Below are positions 17,160 to 25,930 of a DNA stretch of 64,000 nt, in pieces (the stretch's first letter is position 1; each line of letters begins with the position of its first letter). Location: NCBI RefSeq assembly GCF_047238105.1, contig NZ_JBDFMD010000001.1, positions 2,046,001-2,110,000 on the forward strand, written 5' to 3'. Made by a program: the position numbers and the translations under genes. The DNA is from Paenibacillus_D sp047238105 (GTDB lineage: Bacteria; Bacillota; Bacilli; Paenibacillales; Paenibacillaceae). The notes below the pieces were generated by a model that saw nothing but the letters and a program-made list of their open reading frames with translations, did no database searches and was not told the DNA's origin.

Positions 17160-17786
17160 TCAATAAGGCAGCATCTTCTGCAGTCCGGCAATCGGCAGGG
17201 TAAGCAGCCTGCGCAGACGGCTTGCCGCTGCGGGCCGCCGAGCCATCGCGGACTCGCCGAGGAAGGCGTAGTGCTGAAGCTTGCCCTCGTACTCCAGCCG
17301 GAGGAATCGAGCGCGTGCCAGATCGCCGGGCGTCGTCATCAGCGGCGATTTGTTCACGAGCGGCATCCCGCTGCTCTCGAACAAATAAGCGACGAACTGC
17401 GAACAGAAGTAGGCGCGGTTCCGGCGCCATTCAATATTGAGCAGCAGCGCGAACAGACCGACGAAGTTGTACGTATACAACTCCTGCTTGCGGTGCATCG
17501 CCCGCACCCGCCTGCGGATGCGATCGTATACTTGCTCGCTGACCCGGCAAGAGTAGATGGCGCAGGATGCGTCTCTGAAGAGCCTGCCGTACATGTCCTC
17601 CTGCACGAAACCGCCGATCAATGGATTGCCGGGACTTTTGCGACCGAAGCTGTAGACCTCCCTCAACTCACGGTCAAAGGCGATCGATGCGTGATTGAGC
17701 GGATCCTTCGTACACCATCGGATCGCCCGGTTCAGCACCGTGCCGGTATCCGTCAACACAATATGTATCTCCTTTTCGCGTGCCAT
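17160..17786 (-). CDS. Permuted NlpC/P60 (YiiX/YaeF-type) hydrolase-like protein
   Basis: A 208-residue protein with the order typical of permuted papain-like amidases: an early His in NHASIAFD and a later Cys in YFCSQFVAYLF. Members cut or transfer acyl or peptide bonds in lipids or cell wall, but the substrate of this one is unknown. There is no signal peptide. I use the ATG at 17786, which has GGAGG nine bases upstream; upstream frame extension is rich in Lys/Arg and looks non-coding. Confidence 0.65.
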   Translation of the reverse strand: MAREKEIHIVLTDTGTVLNRAIRWCTKDPLNHASIAFDRELREVYSFGRKSPGNPLIGGFVQEDMYGRLFRDASCAIYSCRVSEQVYDRIRRRVRAMHRKQELYTYNFVGLFALLLNIEWRRNRAYFCSQFVAYLFESSGMPLVNKSPLMTTPGDLARARFLRLEYEGKLQHYAFLGESAMARRPAAASRLRRLLTLPIAGLQKMLPY

Positions 17787-17995
17787 GCCTTTCGACCTCC
17801 ACCTTAATTCTCTCAACTTCCCTTTTTCTCTATTATCTATCAACTTTCGCCGAGAGGACTCCCACTTCTTCAACTGGTGAGGTGAATCGGCGACTTCTCG
17901 TCTAGCCCACAAAATCTTCTTTCCTTTTCTCCTTTGCGACGGTATAATAAATAGGAACATACATTCGCTTATTGAGTGAGGAAGGAGGTGACCTC

Positions 17996-19530
17996 ATGTC
18001 CGTGCCAAAATCCGAATATCGAACGTTTCAAGTGTGGATCAAGCCAGGGAATCCGTTATTTTCTTACCTCGATGAAACGTGCCAACATGCTAAGAATCTG
18101 TATAATACGGCTACCTTTTATAAAATACTAGAACGTATATGATTCTCTTATCTACTAAGCTTGTATTTCTCCGGAATGAAACTGACTGCGCGGTAACGGC
18201 GACAGCCGTTTCACCTTGTCCGGCAAGTGTTTACTGCCAGGGGGCAGTCTGCTGCTTGCCAGCCGTTGCAACGGCAAGTGATGGATACCCTCTCCGCGCA
18301 TCTGGATGCGATGAACGAGCGAAGAAGCGCGAAAAATCGTGCTCGTCCCTTTGTGTTGCCCTCGCCGGAGCGGCCCTTCCTCTCGTATGCCTTCCTGGAT
18401 GCCTTGTTCAGGGTGATGAACCAGCCGGATTACCGCGCGCTTCCTGCACAGAGCAGCCAAGGCATCCTGAAGGTGGCTTTTCAGAACTGGGCTTCCTTTT
18501 TCGCCAGTATGAAGGCGTACCGACAACAGCCGGAGCGATTCACGGGCAAGCCGAAGATGCCGGGCTATGCTCGAAGCAAGGTGAAGGAAGTGGTGTTCTT
18601 GAATCAGGACTGCGTCATCAAAGAAGGGAAGTATCTTAAACTCCCCCGAACAAAACGGCAACTGAACATCGGCAAGCTGGGCTGTAAGGACGGCAGACTT
18701 AAGCAAGTGCGTGTCGTCCCTCGTCATGGGCACTATGTTGTCGAACTGATCTTCGCTCGCCCTCTGAAAGTGCCAAAACCGGTAGCGGACGCTGCTCCAT
18801 CTGCATGTTGCATGGCGATTGATCTCGGCGTGGACAATCTCGCAACCATGGTCACGACAACCGGCGCGCAGCCGATGCTCGTGAAGGGCGGGATCGTCAA
18901 AGCGATCAATCAATACTACAACAAGATGAAAGCGCACTACTCGCGTATTCTTCGCCACGGCAAGGACCCGCGAGAAGGCCTGCATACGTCGAAACGACTG
19001 GAACGCTTACACCTGAAGCGCTATCGCCGAATCAAGGACCTGTTTCACAAGATCAGTCATCACATGTCAGGCTGGCCGTGGAGGCGCGTATCGGCACCAT
19101 CGTGATCGGTCAAAACACAGGATGGAAGCAAGGCACCGGCATGGGACGGTGCAACAATCAGTCGTTCTGTCACCTCCCGCACGGGCTGCTCATTGGGATG
19201 ATCCAGTATAAGGCAGCAGAGCAAGGCATCACGGTGATCGTGACCGAAGAAGCATATACGTCCAAAGCAAGCTTCCAGGATCACGATCCGTTACCGCGTT
19301 TTGATGAGGCGGTGACCTGTGCCTTCTCCGGCAAGCGGGTCCACCGTGGGCTGTATGTGAGCCCGCTCGGCATGATTCATGCCGATGTGAATGGAGCGGC
19401 CAACCTCCTGCGCAAAGTATTCCCAAACATACGTGCCAAACGCATGGATGGGATAGAGGGGTTGGATGGTAACCAGTCCGTCAACGTGTCAACTCCACAG
19501 GTGTTAAGCATCCTGAGAAAGTCAGGTTGA
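17996..19530 (+). pseudogene. tnpB: tnpB, RNA-guided nuclease gene broken by an insertion and a frameshift
   Basis: The gene starts at the ATG 17996 after AGGAGGTG (MSVPKSEYRTFQVWIKPG). It reads to NTATFY and then into a foreign stretch of about 100 bases with a stop at 18139. TnpB sequence resumes at RQVFTA (about 18221). At about 19066 one base is missing, which shifts the frame. RuvC residues are still there: the Asp of AIDLGVDNLA, the Glu of VTEEAYTSKAS and the Asp of HADVNGAANLL. The protein cannot be made whole. Confidence 0.88.
18126..18223 (-). repeat. Structured element, copy 2, inserted in tnpB
   Basis: About 100 bases that interrupt the tnpB reading frame between the codons for NTATFY and RQVFTA. 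On the minus strand they match the element at 16013-16112. Outer CCGGA/TCCGG and inner GAAAC/GTTTC pairings are kept, and the variable loop can pair in both copies. It looks like a small mobile or MITE-like structured repeat. Confidence 0.7.
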
Positions 19531-19592
19531 GACATCTGAAACCCCCACTTCAGCCGTGCTTCAGGATCGGCAAGTGGCGGGAGTATTCATAT
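19531..19592 (+). ncRNA. Right end of the IS element / candidate omega-RNA scaffold
   Basis: ACCCCCACTT pairs with AAGTGGCGGG, and GCCG with CGGC inside, right after the tnpB stop, ending in GAGTATTCAT. In this family the region past tnpB gives the omega-RNA whose guide comes from the downstream flank. With tnpB broken the RNA, if made, would be orphaned. Confidence 0.5.
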
Positions 19593-20025
19593 ACGCTGTC
19601 AATCTCCGAATGATTGCCTTTCATTAACGTGCCGTGTCTTTATATTACGTTAATATTCGCTTGCTTCCTAGTACTAAGATTATGTGGTACCGCGACGATT
19701 ATTATCTTTGCCACGAGACCCGCATCTGCACCGGCTGCAGTCTTGCGAATCGCATTGAGCAACATTCCCGCTACAGTCTTATTCAACTGCCGCTTGGCAG
19801 GTATTTCACTCTCTCGGCAGCTCACCCGGAGTAGTGGCGACTTTGTAGGCTTTGGAGTTAGCGCCAGACCCCAGATAGACTTATCCTCTTTACTCTTTTT
19901 CTATCATTTTTGCTTTTCACAGAGGATGCAGCATTACCCCTAAAAAAAGACGAAATTCTGGGTCAAATGGTTTCAAAAACCGCAAGATAATTTGTGCTGC
20001 ACATATTTTTTCGAATAAGCGCAAG
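19593..20025. other. AT-richer gene-free stretch beyond the IS
   Basis: No gene with a start signal is seen. A minus-strand frame around 19640-19860 (for example KTVAGMLLNAIRKTAAG) reads like old coding sequence but has no start site or family match I can name. Confidence 0.35.
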
Positions 20026-20075
20026 AAAAAACCGCTAGTCTGCTGAATGAATACATTCGGCAACTAACGGTTTTT
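20026..20075 (-). terminator. Terminator of the L,D-transpeptidase gene
   Basis: AAAAACCG-n-TAGT and ACTA-n-CGGTTTTT form a stem with an inner CTGC/GCAG-like loop, 19 bases beyond the stop. On the minus strand the stem ends in a T-run. Confidence 0.75.
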
Positions 20076-20094
20076 CTGGCAGGGGGCTACACGC

Positions 20095-21015
20095 CTATTT
20101 GCTTGTTGCAGTAGCTTTGCTAGTCAGATATACGGTATTGTTCTTGGACTCCCAGTGAACGTCGAACTGCGACAGCGTCGAGATATCCCGCAGCGGCAGC
20201 ATCACCGAACCGTTGTGCATCATGGACGTGTTGATGCTGACCGAGCTTCCGTTAACCGTGGCCGACCCGGTCAGCGGCTTGTGCACCAGGACGAGTCCTC
20301 TACTATATGCTGTCACGGTTTTGGTCGTGTTGTCCCATTGCACCGTCGCACCCAAGAGCTGGAACAGATCACGCATTGGTACGAAGATACGCTGGTCGGA
20401 CATGATCATGGATTGGGTCAGCTTTTGCTCCGTGCCATTGATAACGATCTTGCCATTATACTTCTGTGGGCCCACATCGTAACCATTGTTGCGAGCAATC
20501 TCTTCAAAGGATAGCGAAGAGGTCGTTACAACAGCATACGAATTCACCTTGACCTTCTCGAAGAGCTCGTGAATCGATTTGTTATGCATCCGGATACAGC
20601 CGGCACTTACATACTTGCCGATGGAGCGCTCGTTGTTGTTGCCGTGAATGGCGTAGGTCGTTCCTTTGGTCCCGTTGACATCGAGACCGATCCAGCGGTC
20701 GCCCAGCGGATTGGTGGGATCGCCGCCCTTGATGCCCTCTTTGTAGTAGGGTCTGTTCTTGATCTTATTGACGATCTTGAACTTACCCTCCGGCGTCAGA
20801 TCGGGCGTCAGCCCGGTGGCTACCGTATATTCCTGCACCAGTTTGCCGCCCTCGAAAAAAGCGAGCTTGTTGGTCTTCTTGTTGACGACGATCAATTGAT
20901 CTTGACTGGACGAAATACGATTGGTGTTGGCATCAGCTGTCCCGGTCCAGGCCGTCATCGTGACCAGTACCGCAGCCAGCATCATAATCATGCCTGCGCG
21001 TAGTTGTTTTCTCAT
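20095..21015 (-). CDS. L,D-transpeptidase (YkuD) with copper-amine-oxidase-N-like domain
   Basis: A 306-residue exported enzyme. Residues 1-32 are a signal peptide (GMIMMLAAVLVTMTA). The YkuD domain follows with YAIHGNNNE and the catalytic Cys in SAGCIRMHN. The C-terminal third has two repeats of the copper amine oxidase N-type domain (IFVPMRDLFQLLGATVQWD), common in Paenibacillus surface proteins. The reaction would be 3-3 crosslinking of peptidoglycan stems or protein anchoring. The ATG at 21015 starts the signal peptide and follows GGAGAGG. Confidence 0.9.
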   Translation of the reverse strand: MRKQLRAGMIMMLAAVLVTMTAWTGTADANTNRISSSQDQLIVVNKKTNKLAFFEGGKLVQEYTVATGLTPDLTPEGKFKIVNKIKNRPYYKEGIKGGDPTNPLGDRWIGLDVNGTKGTTYAIHGNNNERSIGKYVSAGCIRMHNKSIHELFEKVKVNSYAVVTTSSLSFEEIARNNGYDVGPQKYNGKIVINGTEQKLTQSMIMSDQRIFVPMRDLFQLLGATVQWDNTTKTVTAYSRGLVLVHKPLTGSATVNGSSVSINTSMMHNGSVMLPLRDISTLSQFDVHWESKNNTVYLTSKATATSK

Positions 21016-21531
21016 CCGGTTCCTCTCCCTCTCTCGTCCACATAGGTTACCCTGGTATCCTATCAGTTCAAGCATTCAGAATTTCTGTTGTCTGAACCCT
21101 ACTGATCCGATCCTGCTTCCCCTTGCAAGATCTCTGGTAACACGAAGTAATCCCATCCTTCTATTACTCCAATATGTGGTTCTTGAATCGGTAATGTCTG
21201 TAAAAAAACTTGCCATGAGCTGGATGGGAGCAGTCGCTTCTGTCCTGGGCAATCTTGCTTTTTCCCCTGTGCCTCGGAACAGTTCAGCGATAAGCCCTAC
21301 AGATCATGTGCTGCTTGGTGACTTGTTATATTAGACGTAACGAGGAAGATTTAGGTTGCAATTATTTTTAGGAGCTAGTCCTAATTGTCCTGTCCGACAG
21401 TTCAAAGTAACACTGAATCATGCTTAGAACGGCCAAAAGTTGAGCGGTGCTATGTCTGGCAACGGCAGGTGACCCGGAGCTCGTTTTGGTTCCAGAAGAT
21501 TGTTGGGATGGCACCCCCTGTCTATAATCTA
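21016..21531. other. Gene-free stretch between two minus-strand genes
   Basis: No coding region is supported here. It must hold the promoter of the L,D-transpeptidase gene and the 3' end of the collagen-like transcript. I see no clear T-run terminator for the latter. Confidence 0.4.
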
Positions 21532-22386
21532 TCATCCTACTCGTACGATTGAGAAGGTTGCATTCGTAGAGCCTGCAGCAAGCGTTAATGTACCGGCTAC
21601 GGTAGTGGTGACAGTAACTCTGAGCGTATCCCCCGCAGCCAGGGTCAACACAATCTGGTTGTGCGCAATCGGTACATTTCCCGCAATTGTGAGTTGGGTG
21701 CCATTGACTCCGACGTTGTTACGAAATAACTGATAAGTTGCTACAATGCTGATCCCGGAATAGATCACATAAGTGATCAGATAACGTCCGGCCGTATTCA
21801 CGGTAAAGATCGTTGCTGTCGGGTTGTTGACGGTAATATCGGACGAAAAGTTTTGGGCGTTGGGAAAAGGGATGTTAGCCGTCGGATTTAATACAGTAAG
21901 GACGATGGTCGCTCCGACATTGTTTGCGGCAGAGCCCGATGTGTTGAATGTTGCCCCTGTCGCTCCCGTCGCTCCCGTGGCCCCTGTCGCACCCGTCGCT
22001 CCCGTCGCTCCCGTCGATCCCGTGGCCCCTGTCGCACCCGTCGTTCCCGTCGCACCCGTCGTTCCCGTCGTTCCCGTGGCTCCTGTCGCTCCCGTGGCTC
22101 CTGTCGCTCCCGTCGCTCCCGTGGCCCCTGTCGCACCCGTCGTTCCCGCCTCTCCCGCCTCTCCCGTCGCTCCCGCCGCACCCGTCGCACCCGTCGCTCC
22201 TGTCGCTCCTGTCGCTCCCGTCACTCCCCGGGGCCCCCGTGGACCTTCTGGCCCTTCCGGACCGGGCGGGCCTGGTGGACCTGGAGGACCGGCCGGACCC
22301 CGCCGGGGTTCATAGTACACCTGTTGACCGCCACAGCAGCACGCGCCTTTGATCACACAATGATGATTCCCGCATATCGGAGCCAT
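21532..22386 (-). CDS. Collagen-like spore surface protein (BclA-like)
   Basis: A 284-residue protein in three parts: a Cys-rich N-terminus (GNHHCVIKGACCCGG), about 115 residues of Gly-X-Y triplets (first GPP/GPE/GPR, then almost pure GAT/GTT), and a C-terminal beta domain that ends NATFSIVRVG, like the trimeric C1q/TNF-type head of BclA proteins. Such proteins form the hair-like outer layer of spores and are often glycosylated on the Thr of GAT triplets. The DNA of the triplets is a 9-bp-type repeat, so length may vary between strains. A sigma-K-like promoter lies upstream and GGAGG sets the start. Confidence 0.88.
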   Translation of the reverse strand: MAPICGNHHCVIKGACCCGGQQVYYEPRRGPAGPPGPPGPPGPEGPEGPRGPRGVTGATGATGATGATGAAGATGEAGEAGTTGATGATGATGATGATGATGATGTTGTTGATGTTGATGATGSTGATGATGATGATGATGATGATFNTSGSAANNVGATIVLTVLNPTANIPFPNAQNFSSDITVNNPTATIFTVNTAGRYLITYVIYSGISIVATYQLFRNNVGVNGTQLTIAGNVPIAHNQIVLTLAAGDTLRVTVTTTVAGTLTLAAGSTNATFSIVRVG

Positions 22387-22428
22387 CGACAGTCCTCCTC
22401 TCTTTTGAGCTAATCTAGCTTCTCTCTC

Positions 22429-22456
22429 TATTACATGTGGACATCCCCGAGATGGT
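22429..22456 (-). promoter_or_regulatory. Sigma-K-like promoter of the collagen-like gene
   Basis: On the minus strand AC, 17 bases, then CATGTAATA. The sigma-K pattern is AC, 16-17 bases, CATANNNTA; there is one mismatch. It fits late mother-cell expression of a spore surface protein. Confidence 0.5.
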
Positions 22457-22584
22457 CACTGCGCATGTCCTGTCCAGCACCAGCTCTCCGCTCTGCTGCC
22501 GCAGGTACGCGACATCAATCGACAGGCTGCATATTCGGGCCGCTCCCGCAATAAAGTGTATAAACAGTTGAAGGTGGTGACAGG

Positions 22585-23595
22585 ATGAGGCTTGCAGGCA
22601 AAAAAACAGTCGTCACGGGAGCATGCGGCTTTATCGGCTCCCACCTGACCGAGCGGCTCGTGCGGGCGGGGGCCGAGGTCACGGCATTTGTCATGTATCA
22701 GCCAGACGGCTCAACGGGCTGGCTCGACGCCATCCCCCAGGATGTCCGCTCCCAGCTGCGTATCGTAGCCGGAGATATCCGGGATTCCTATGCCGTACGC
22801 AAAGCGCTGACCGGCCAGCAGATCGTCTTCCATCTGGCGGCTCTGATCGGGATTCCCTATTCCTATCACGCTCCAGAGTCGTATGTGGATACCAATATCA
22901 AAGGCACGCTTCATGTGCTCCAGGCCGTCCGAGAGCTGGAGCTGGAGCGGTTGATCCACACTTCCACCAGCGAGGTTTACGGCAGCGCCTGCTATGTACC
23001 TATGTCGGAAACGCATCCGCTGCAGGGGCAGTCTCCCTACGCGGCCACCAAGATCGGCGCCGATCAGCTGGCGGCCTCGTTTCACTATGCTTTTCATACG
23101 CCCGTCGTCACCATCCGGCCTTTCAATACATACGGCCCCCGACAATCGCTGCGGGCGGTGCTGCCGACCATCCTCGCCCAGCTGAGCAGCGGCCTCCCCG
23201 TGCTGCGACTCGGCGCGCTCCATCCGACCCGGGACTTCACCTTCGTCCAGGATACGGTCAGCGGCTTTCTGGCGGCAGCCGACGCTCCCGGCGCCGTAGG
23301 CGAGTCGATTAATCTCGGCAGCGGCTTCGAGATCTCGATCGGCGAACTCGCCAAGCTGGCCGCGGATGCACTCGGCGTCGAAGCGGTCATCGAGACGGAG
23401 CAGCTTCGCCTGCGGCCCGAGGACAGCGAAGTCACCAGGCTATGCGCAGACAATACCAAAGCCCGCCGTCTGCTGCACTGGACACCGGACTACGACGGGC
23501 GGGAGGGCTTGCTCAGGGGCATGCTCGAGACAGCCGAATGGCTCGGCAGCAGCGGCCATCTGGAGCGCTACGCCAGCCGGGGCTACCATCTATGA
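22585..23595 (+). CDS. legB: LegB-like NAD-dependent sugar-nucleotide 4,6-dehydratase
   Basis: A 336-residue extended SDR with the NAD-binding TGACGFIGSH, TSTSEVYGSA, and the catalytic YxxxK as YAATK. It fits LegB, which makes the 4-keto-6-deoxy sugar at the first committed step to legionaminic acid, acting on GDP-GlcNAc in Campylobacter. It is the first of five plus-strand genes with overlapping or abutting ends (legB-legC share ATGA). A UDP-sugar specificity cannot be ruled out. Confidence 0.85.
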   Translation: MRLAGKKTVVTGACGFIGSHLTERLVRAGAEVTAFVMYQPDGSTGWLDAIPQDVRSQLRIVAGDIRDSYAVRKALTGQQIVFHLAALIGIPYSYHAPESYVDTNIKGTLHVLQAVRELELERLIHTSTSEVYGSACYVPMSETHPLQGQSPYAATKIGADQLAASFHYAFHTPVVTIRPFNTYGPRQSLRAVLPTILAQLSSGLPVLRLGALHPTRDFTFVQDTVSGFLAAADAPGAVGESINLGSGFEISIGELAKLAADALGVEAVIETEQLRLRPEDSEVTRLCADNTKARRLLHWTPDYDGREGLLRGMLETAEWLGSSGHLERYASRGYHL

Positions 23596-24782
23596 CCAGA
23601 GGCGAAGCGCTGCTGGCGGAGCTCTCCTCGCGCATCTCGCTTGTCCTGCAGGAGCAGCGCCGCCCCGTCGCGCTGCACGAGCCGGAGCTGGGACAGCGCG
23701 AACAGGAGCAGCTTCTGCGTTGCCTGGCAACCGGCTACGTATCGGCGGTTAGCGAGCAGGTATCCCTCCTCGAGACCGAACTGGCCCGAACGGCCAGCGT
23801 CCGGCATGCCGTTGCTGTTATTAGCGGCACCGCCGCCCTTCATCTCGCGCTGCTCGCAGCAGGCGTGACGGCCGGGGATGAAGTGATCCTGCCTGCACTC
23901 ACCTTCGTAGCCACGGCCAATGCGGTGGCCTATTGCGGCGCCATCCCGCACTTTGCCGACAGCAGTCTGCCGGATCTCGGCCTCTCTCCAGAGAAGCTGG
24001 AGCGTCATCTGGCGGATGAGACAGAGATGGCCCGCGGCCGCTGCCGCAATCGCCGCACCGGCCGGACGATCCGCGCGCTCGTTGCAGTCCATGTGCTAGG
24101 CCATCCCGCTGATCTGCCCGCCCTGTCCGCGATCTGCCGCAAGCACCGGCTGGCGCTCGTCGAGGATGCGGCAGCCGCGCTCGGCAGTCACAGGGACGGC
24201 ATACCGTGCGGCTCCTGGGGAAGGACAGCGGCCATAAGCTTCAATGGCAACAAGATCATCACGACCGGTGGCGGCGGGGCGATGCTGACCGATGACGATG
24301 AGCTCGCCGCAGCGGCGCGGCATCTGGCGGCTGCGGCCAAACAAGCCCATCCGTGGCGCTACGAACATACCGCCGTTGCCTTCAACTACCGGATGCCCGG
24401 GCTCAACGCCGCCCTCGGACTTGCACAGCTTGAGCGGCTGGAGGACAGCCTCGTCCGCAAGCGCCGGCTGGCACGCAGCTACCGGGAAGCTATGCGGGGC
24501 GTTACCGGCGCGAAGATGCTGGTGGAGCCCCGCCGCGCCCGCAGCAACTACTGGTTGAATGCGCTGCTGCTTGAGCCCGGCCGGGAGTCGCTGCTGCAGC
24601 CGCTGCTGGAGCGGCTGCATGGCGAGGGCATCCTTGCCAGGCCGCTGTGGACCCCCTTGCATCAGCTGACCATGTACCGGAAATGTCCGCGTATGGATCT
24701 CTCCGGTACGGAATCGCTATGCGCAAGAACCGTGTGCCTGCCCAGCAGTCCACATCTGGAAGGGAGGAGAGATGGTGGCTAA
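23592..24782 (+). CDS. legC: LegC-like PLP-dependent sugar aminotransferase
   Basis: A 396-residue DegT/DnrJ/EryC1 aminotransferase. SGTAALHLAL binds phosphate, VEDAAAALGS carries the Asp pairing to PLP, and the Lys in SFNGNKIITTGGGG is the Schiff-base residue. It would transfer an amino group to C4 of the LegB product. The start at 23592 overlaps the legB stop by four bases; a frame extension upstream lies inside legB and is not used. Confidence 0.86.
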   Translation: MTRGEALLAELSSRISLVLQEQRRPVALHEPELGQREQEQLLRCLATGYVSAVSEQVSLLETELARTASVRHAVAVISGTAALHLALLAAGVTAGDEVILPALTFVATANAVAYCGAIPHFADSSLPDLGLSPEKLERHLADETEMARGRCRNRRTGRTIRALVAVHVLGHPADLPALSAICRKHRLALVEDAAAALGSHRDGIPCGSWGRTAAISFNGNKIITTGGGGAMLTDDDELAAAARHLAAAAKQAHPWRYEHTAVAFNYRMPGLNAALGLAQLERLEDSLVRKRRLARSYREAMRGVTGAKMLVEPRRARSNYWLNALLLEPGRESLLQPLLERLHGEGILARPLWTPLHQLTMYRKCPRMDLSGTESLCARTVCLPSSPHLEGRRDGG

Positions 24783-25926
24783 ACCGGCCATCTGCGTCGT
24801 TACCGGCAGCCGCGCCGACTATGGTCTGCTGTATGGCTTGCTCCATATCCTGCAGCGCGAGGAGGCGGTGGAGCTGCAAGTGGCGGTCACCGGCATGCAT
24901 CTGGCGCCTGAGTTCGGCAATAGCTGGCGGCAGATCGAAGCCGATGGCTTCCCGATTGCAGCCCGCATCGAGACCCTGCTCGCCAGCGATACGGCGGCAG
25001 GGACCAGCAAGGCGATGGCGCTCGGGCTTGCTGGATTCGCCGACGCCCTCGCCCGCCTGCGGCCGGACTGGGTCGTTGTCCTCGGCGACAGATTCGAGAT
25101 CCTGGCAGCCGCCCTCGCCGCCTACAATGCCCGCATCCGGCTCGCTCACATCGCAGGCGGAGATGTGACGGGCGGCGCGCTCGACGACGGCTACCGCCAC
25201 AGCATCACCAAGCTGGCCCAGCTGCATCTGGTCTCTCATGAAGCCGCCCGCCGGAGGGTCATCCAGCTAGGTGAGAGTCCTGCCGCCGTCCTGACGGTCG
25301 GCCATCCCGGCATCGATGCCGTCCGCAGCTGCCGGCTGCTGAGCCGGCAGGAGATCGAGGAATCGCTCGGCTGTGCGCTGCAGCCTGTCAATCTGCTTGT
25401 CACCTACCACCCGGCTACTTTGTCGGAGGAAGGAGCCGAACGCGAGCTGCAGGAGCTGCTTGAAGCGCTGCAGCGGCTTGACGAGGGGATCGGCCTGCTG
25501 TTTACGGGCGCCAATGCGGATGCCCAGGGCCGACGGATGGCAGCGATGATCGATGCGTTCGTCCGCAGCAGACCCCGCAGCTGGAGCTACGTCTCGCTCG
25601 GAACGCGAATGTATCTCAGTCTGGTGCAGGCCGTCGATGCCGTCGTCGGCAACTCCTCCAGCGGCCTGCTGGAGGTTCCCTCGCTGCGCAGGCCCACCGT
25701 CGACATCGGCTGCAGACAGCAGGGCCGTTACAGGGGAGACTCCGTCCTTCACTGCGAGGCCCGTGCCGGCATGATCGCAGCGGCGATCCATCAGGCGCTG
25801 CGCATGGACCGCAGCAGCATCGTCAATCCGTACGGCGACGGCAACAGCAGCGAGCGGATCGCCGCAGCCTTGCTCGCGCGCTTGTCCCTTGAAGCGGCGG
25901 GCCCCAAACTTTTTCACGAGGTGTAA
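24772..25926 (+). CDS. legG: LegG/NeuC-like hydrolysing sugar-nucleotide 2-epimerase
   Basis: A 384-residue NeuC-type epimerase that inverts C2 and releases the nucleotide, giving 2,4-diacetamido-trideoxymannose in the Leg pathway. It shows VVTGSRADYGLL, LGDRFEILAAA, HIAGGDVTGGALDDGYRHSI and VVGNSSSGLLEVP. The start follows GGGAGGAG and overlaps the end of legC by 11 bases. Confidence 0.87.
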   Translation: MVAKPAICVVTGSRADYGLLYGLLHILQREEAVELQVAVTGMHLAPEFGNSWRQIEADGFPIAARIETLLASDTAAGTSKAMALGLAGFADALARLRPDWVVVLGDRFEILAAALAAYNARIRLAHIAGGDVTGGALDDGYRHSITKLAQLHLVSHEAARRRVIQLGESPAAVLTVGHPGIDAVRSCRLLSRQEIEESLGCALQPVNLLVTYHPATLSEEGAERELQELLEALQRLDEGIGLLFTGANADAQGRRMAAMIDAFVRSRPRSWSYVSLGTRMYLSLVQAVDAVVGNSSSGLLEVPSLRRPTVDIGCRQQGRYRGDSVLHCEARAGMIAAAIHQALRMDRSSIVNPYGDGNSSERIAAALLARLSLEAAGPKLFHEV

Positions 25927-25930
25927 CCCC

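Larger units (their letters stand above)
17940..19592 (+). mobile_element. IS200/IS605-family (tnpB-only) element, decayed
   Basis: A tnpB-only element of the IS1341 kind. It holds a disrupted tnpB and a typical right end with a hairpin (19541-19580) closing in GGGAGTATTCAT. No tnpA transposase is present, so any movement would have needed help from elsewhere. The left limit is approximate; no target duplication is expected for this family. Confidence 0.75.

Noticed and set aside
19684..19696. T-box antiterminator-like TGGTACCGCG
   Set aside because: No specifier loop or terminator and no downstream aminoacyl-tRNA or amino acid gene.
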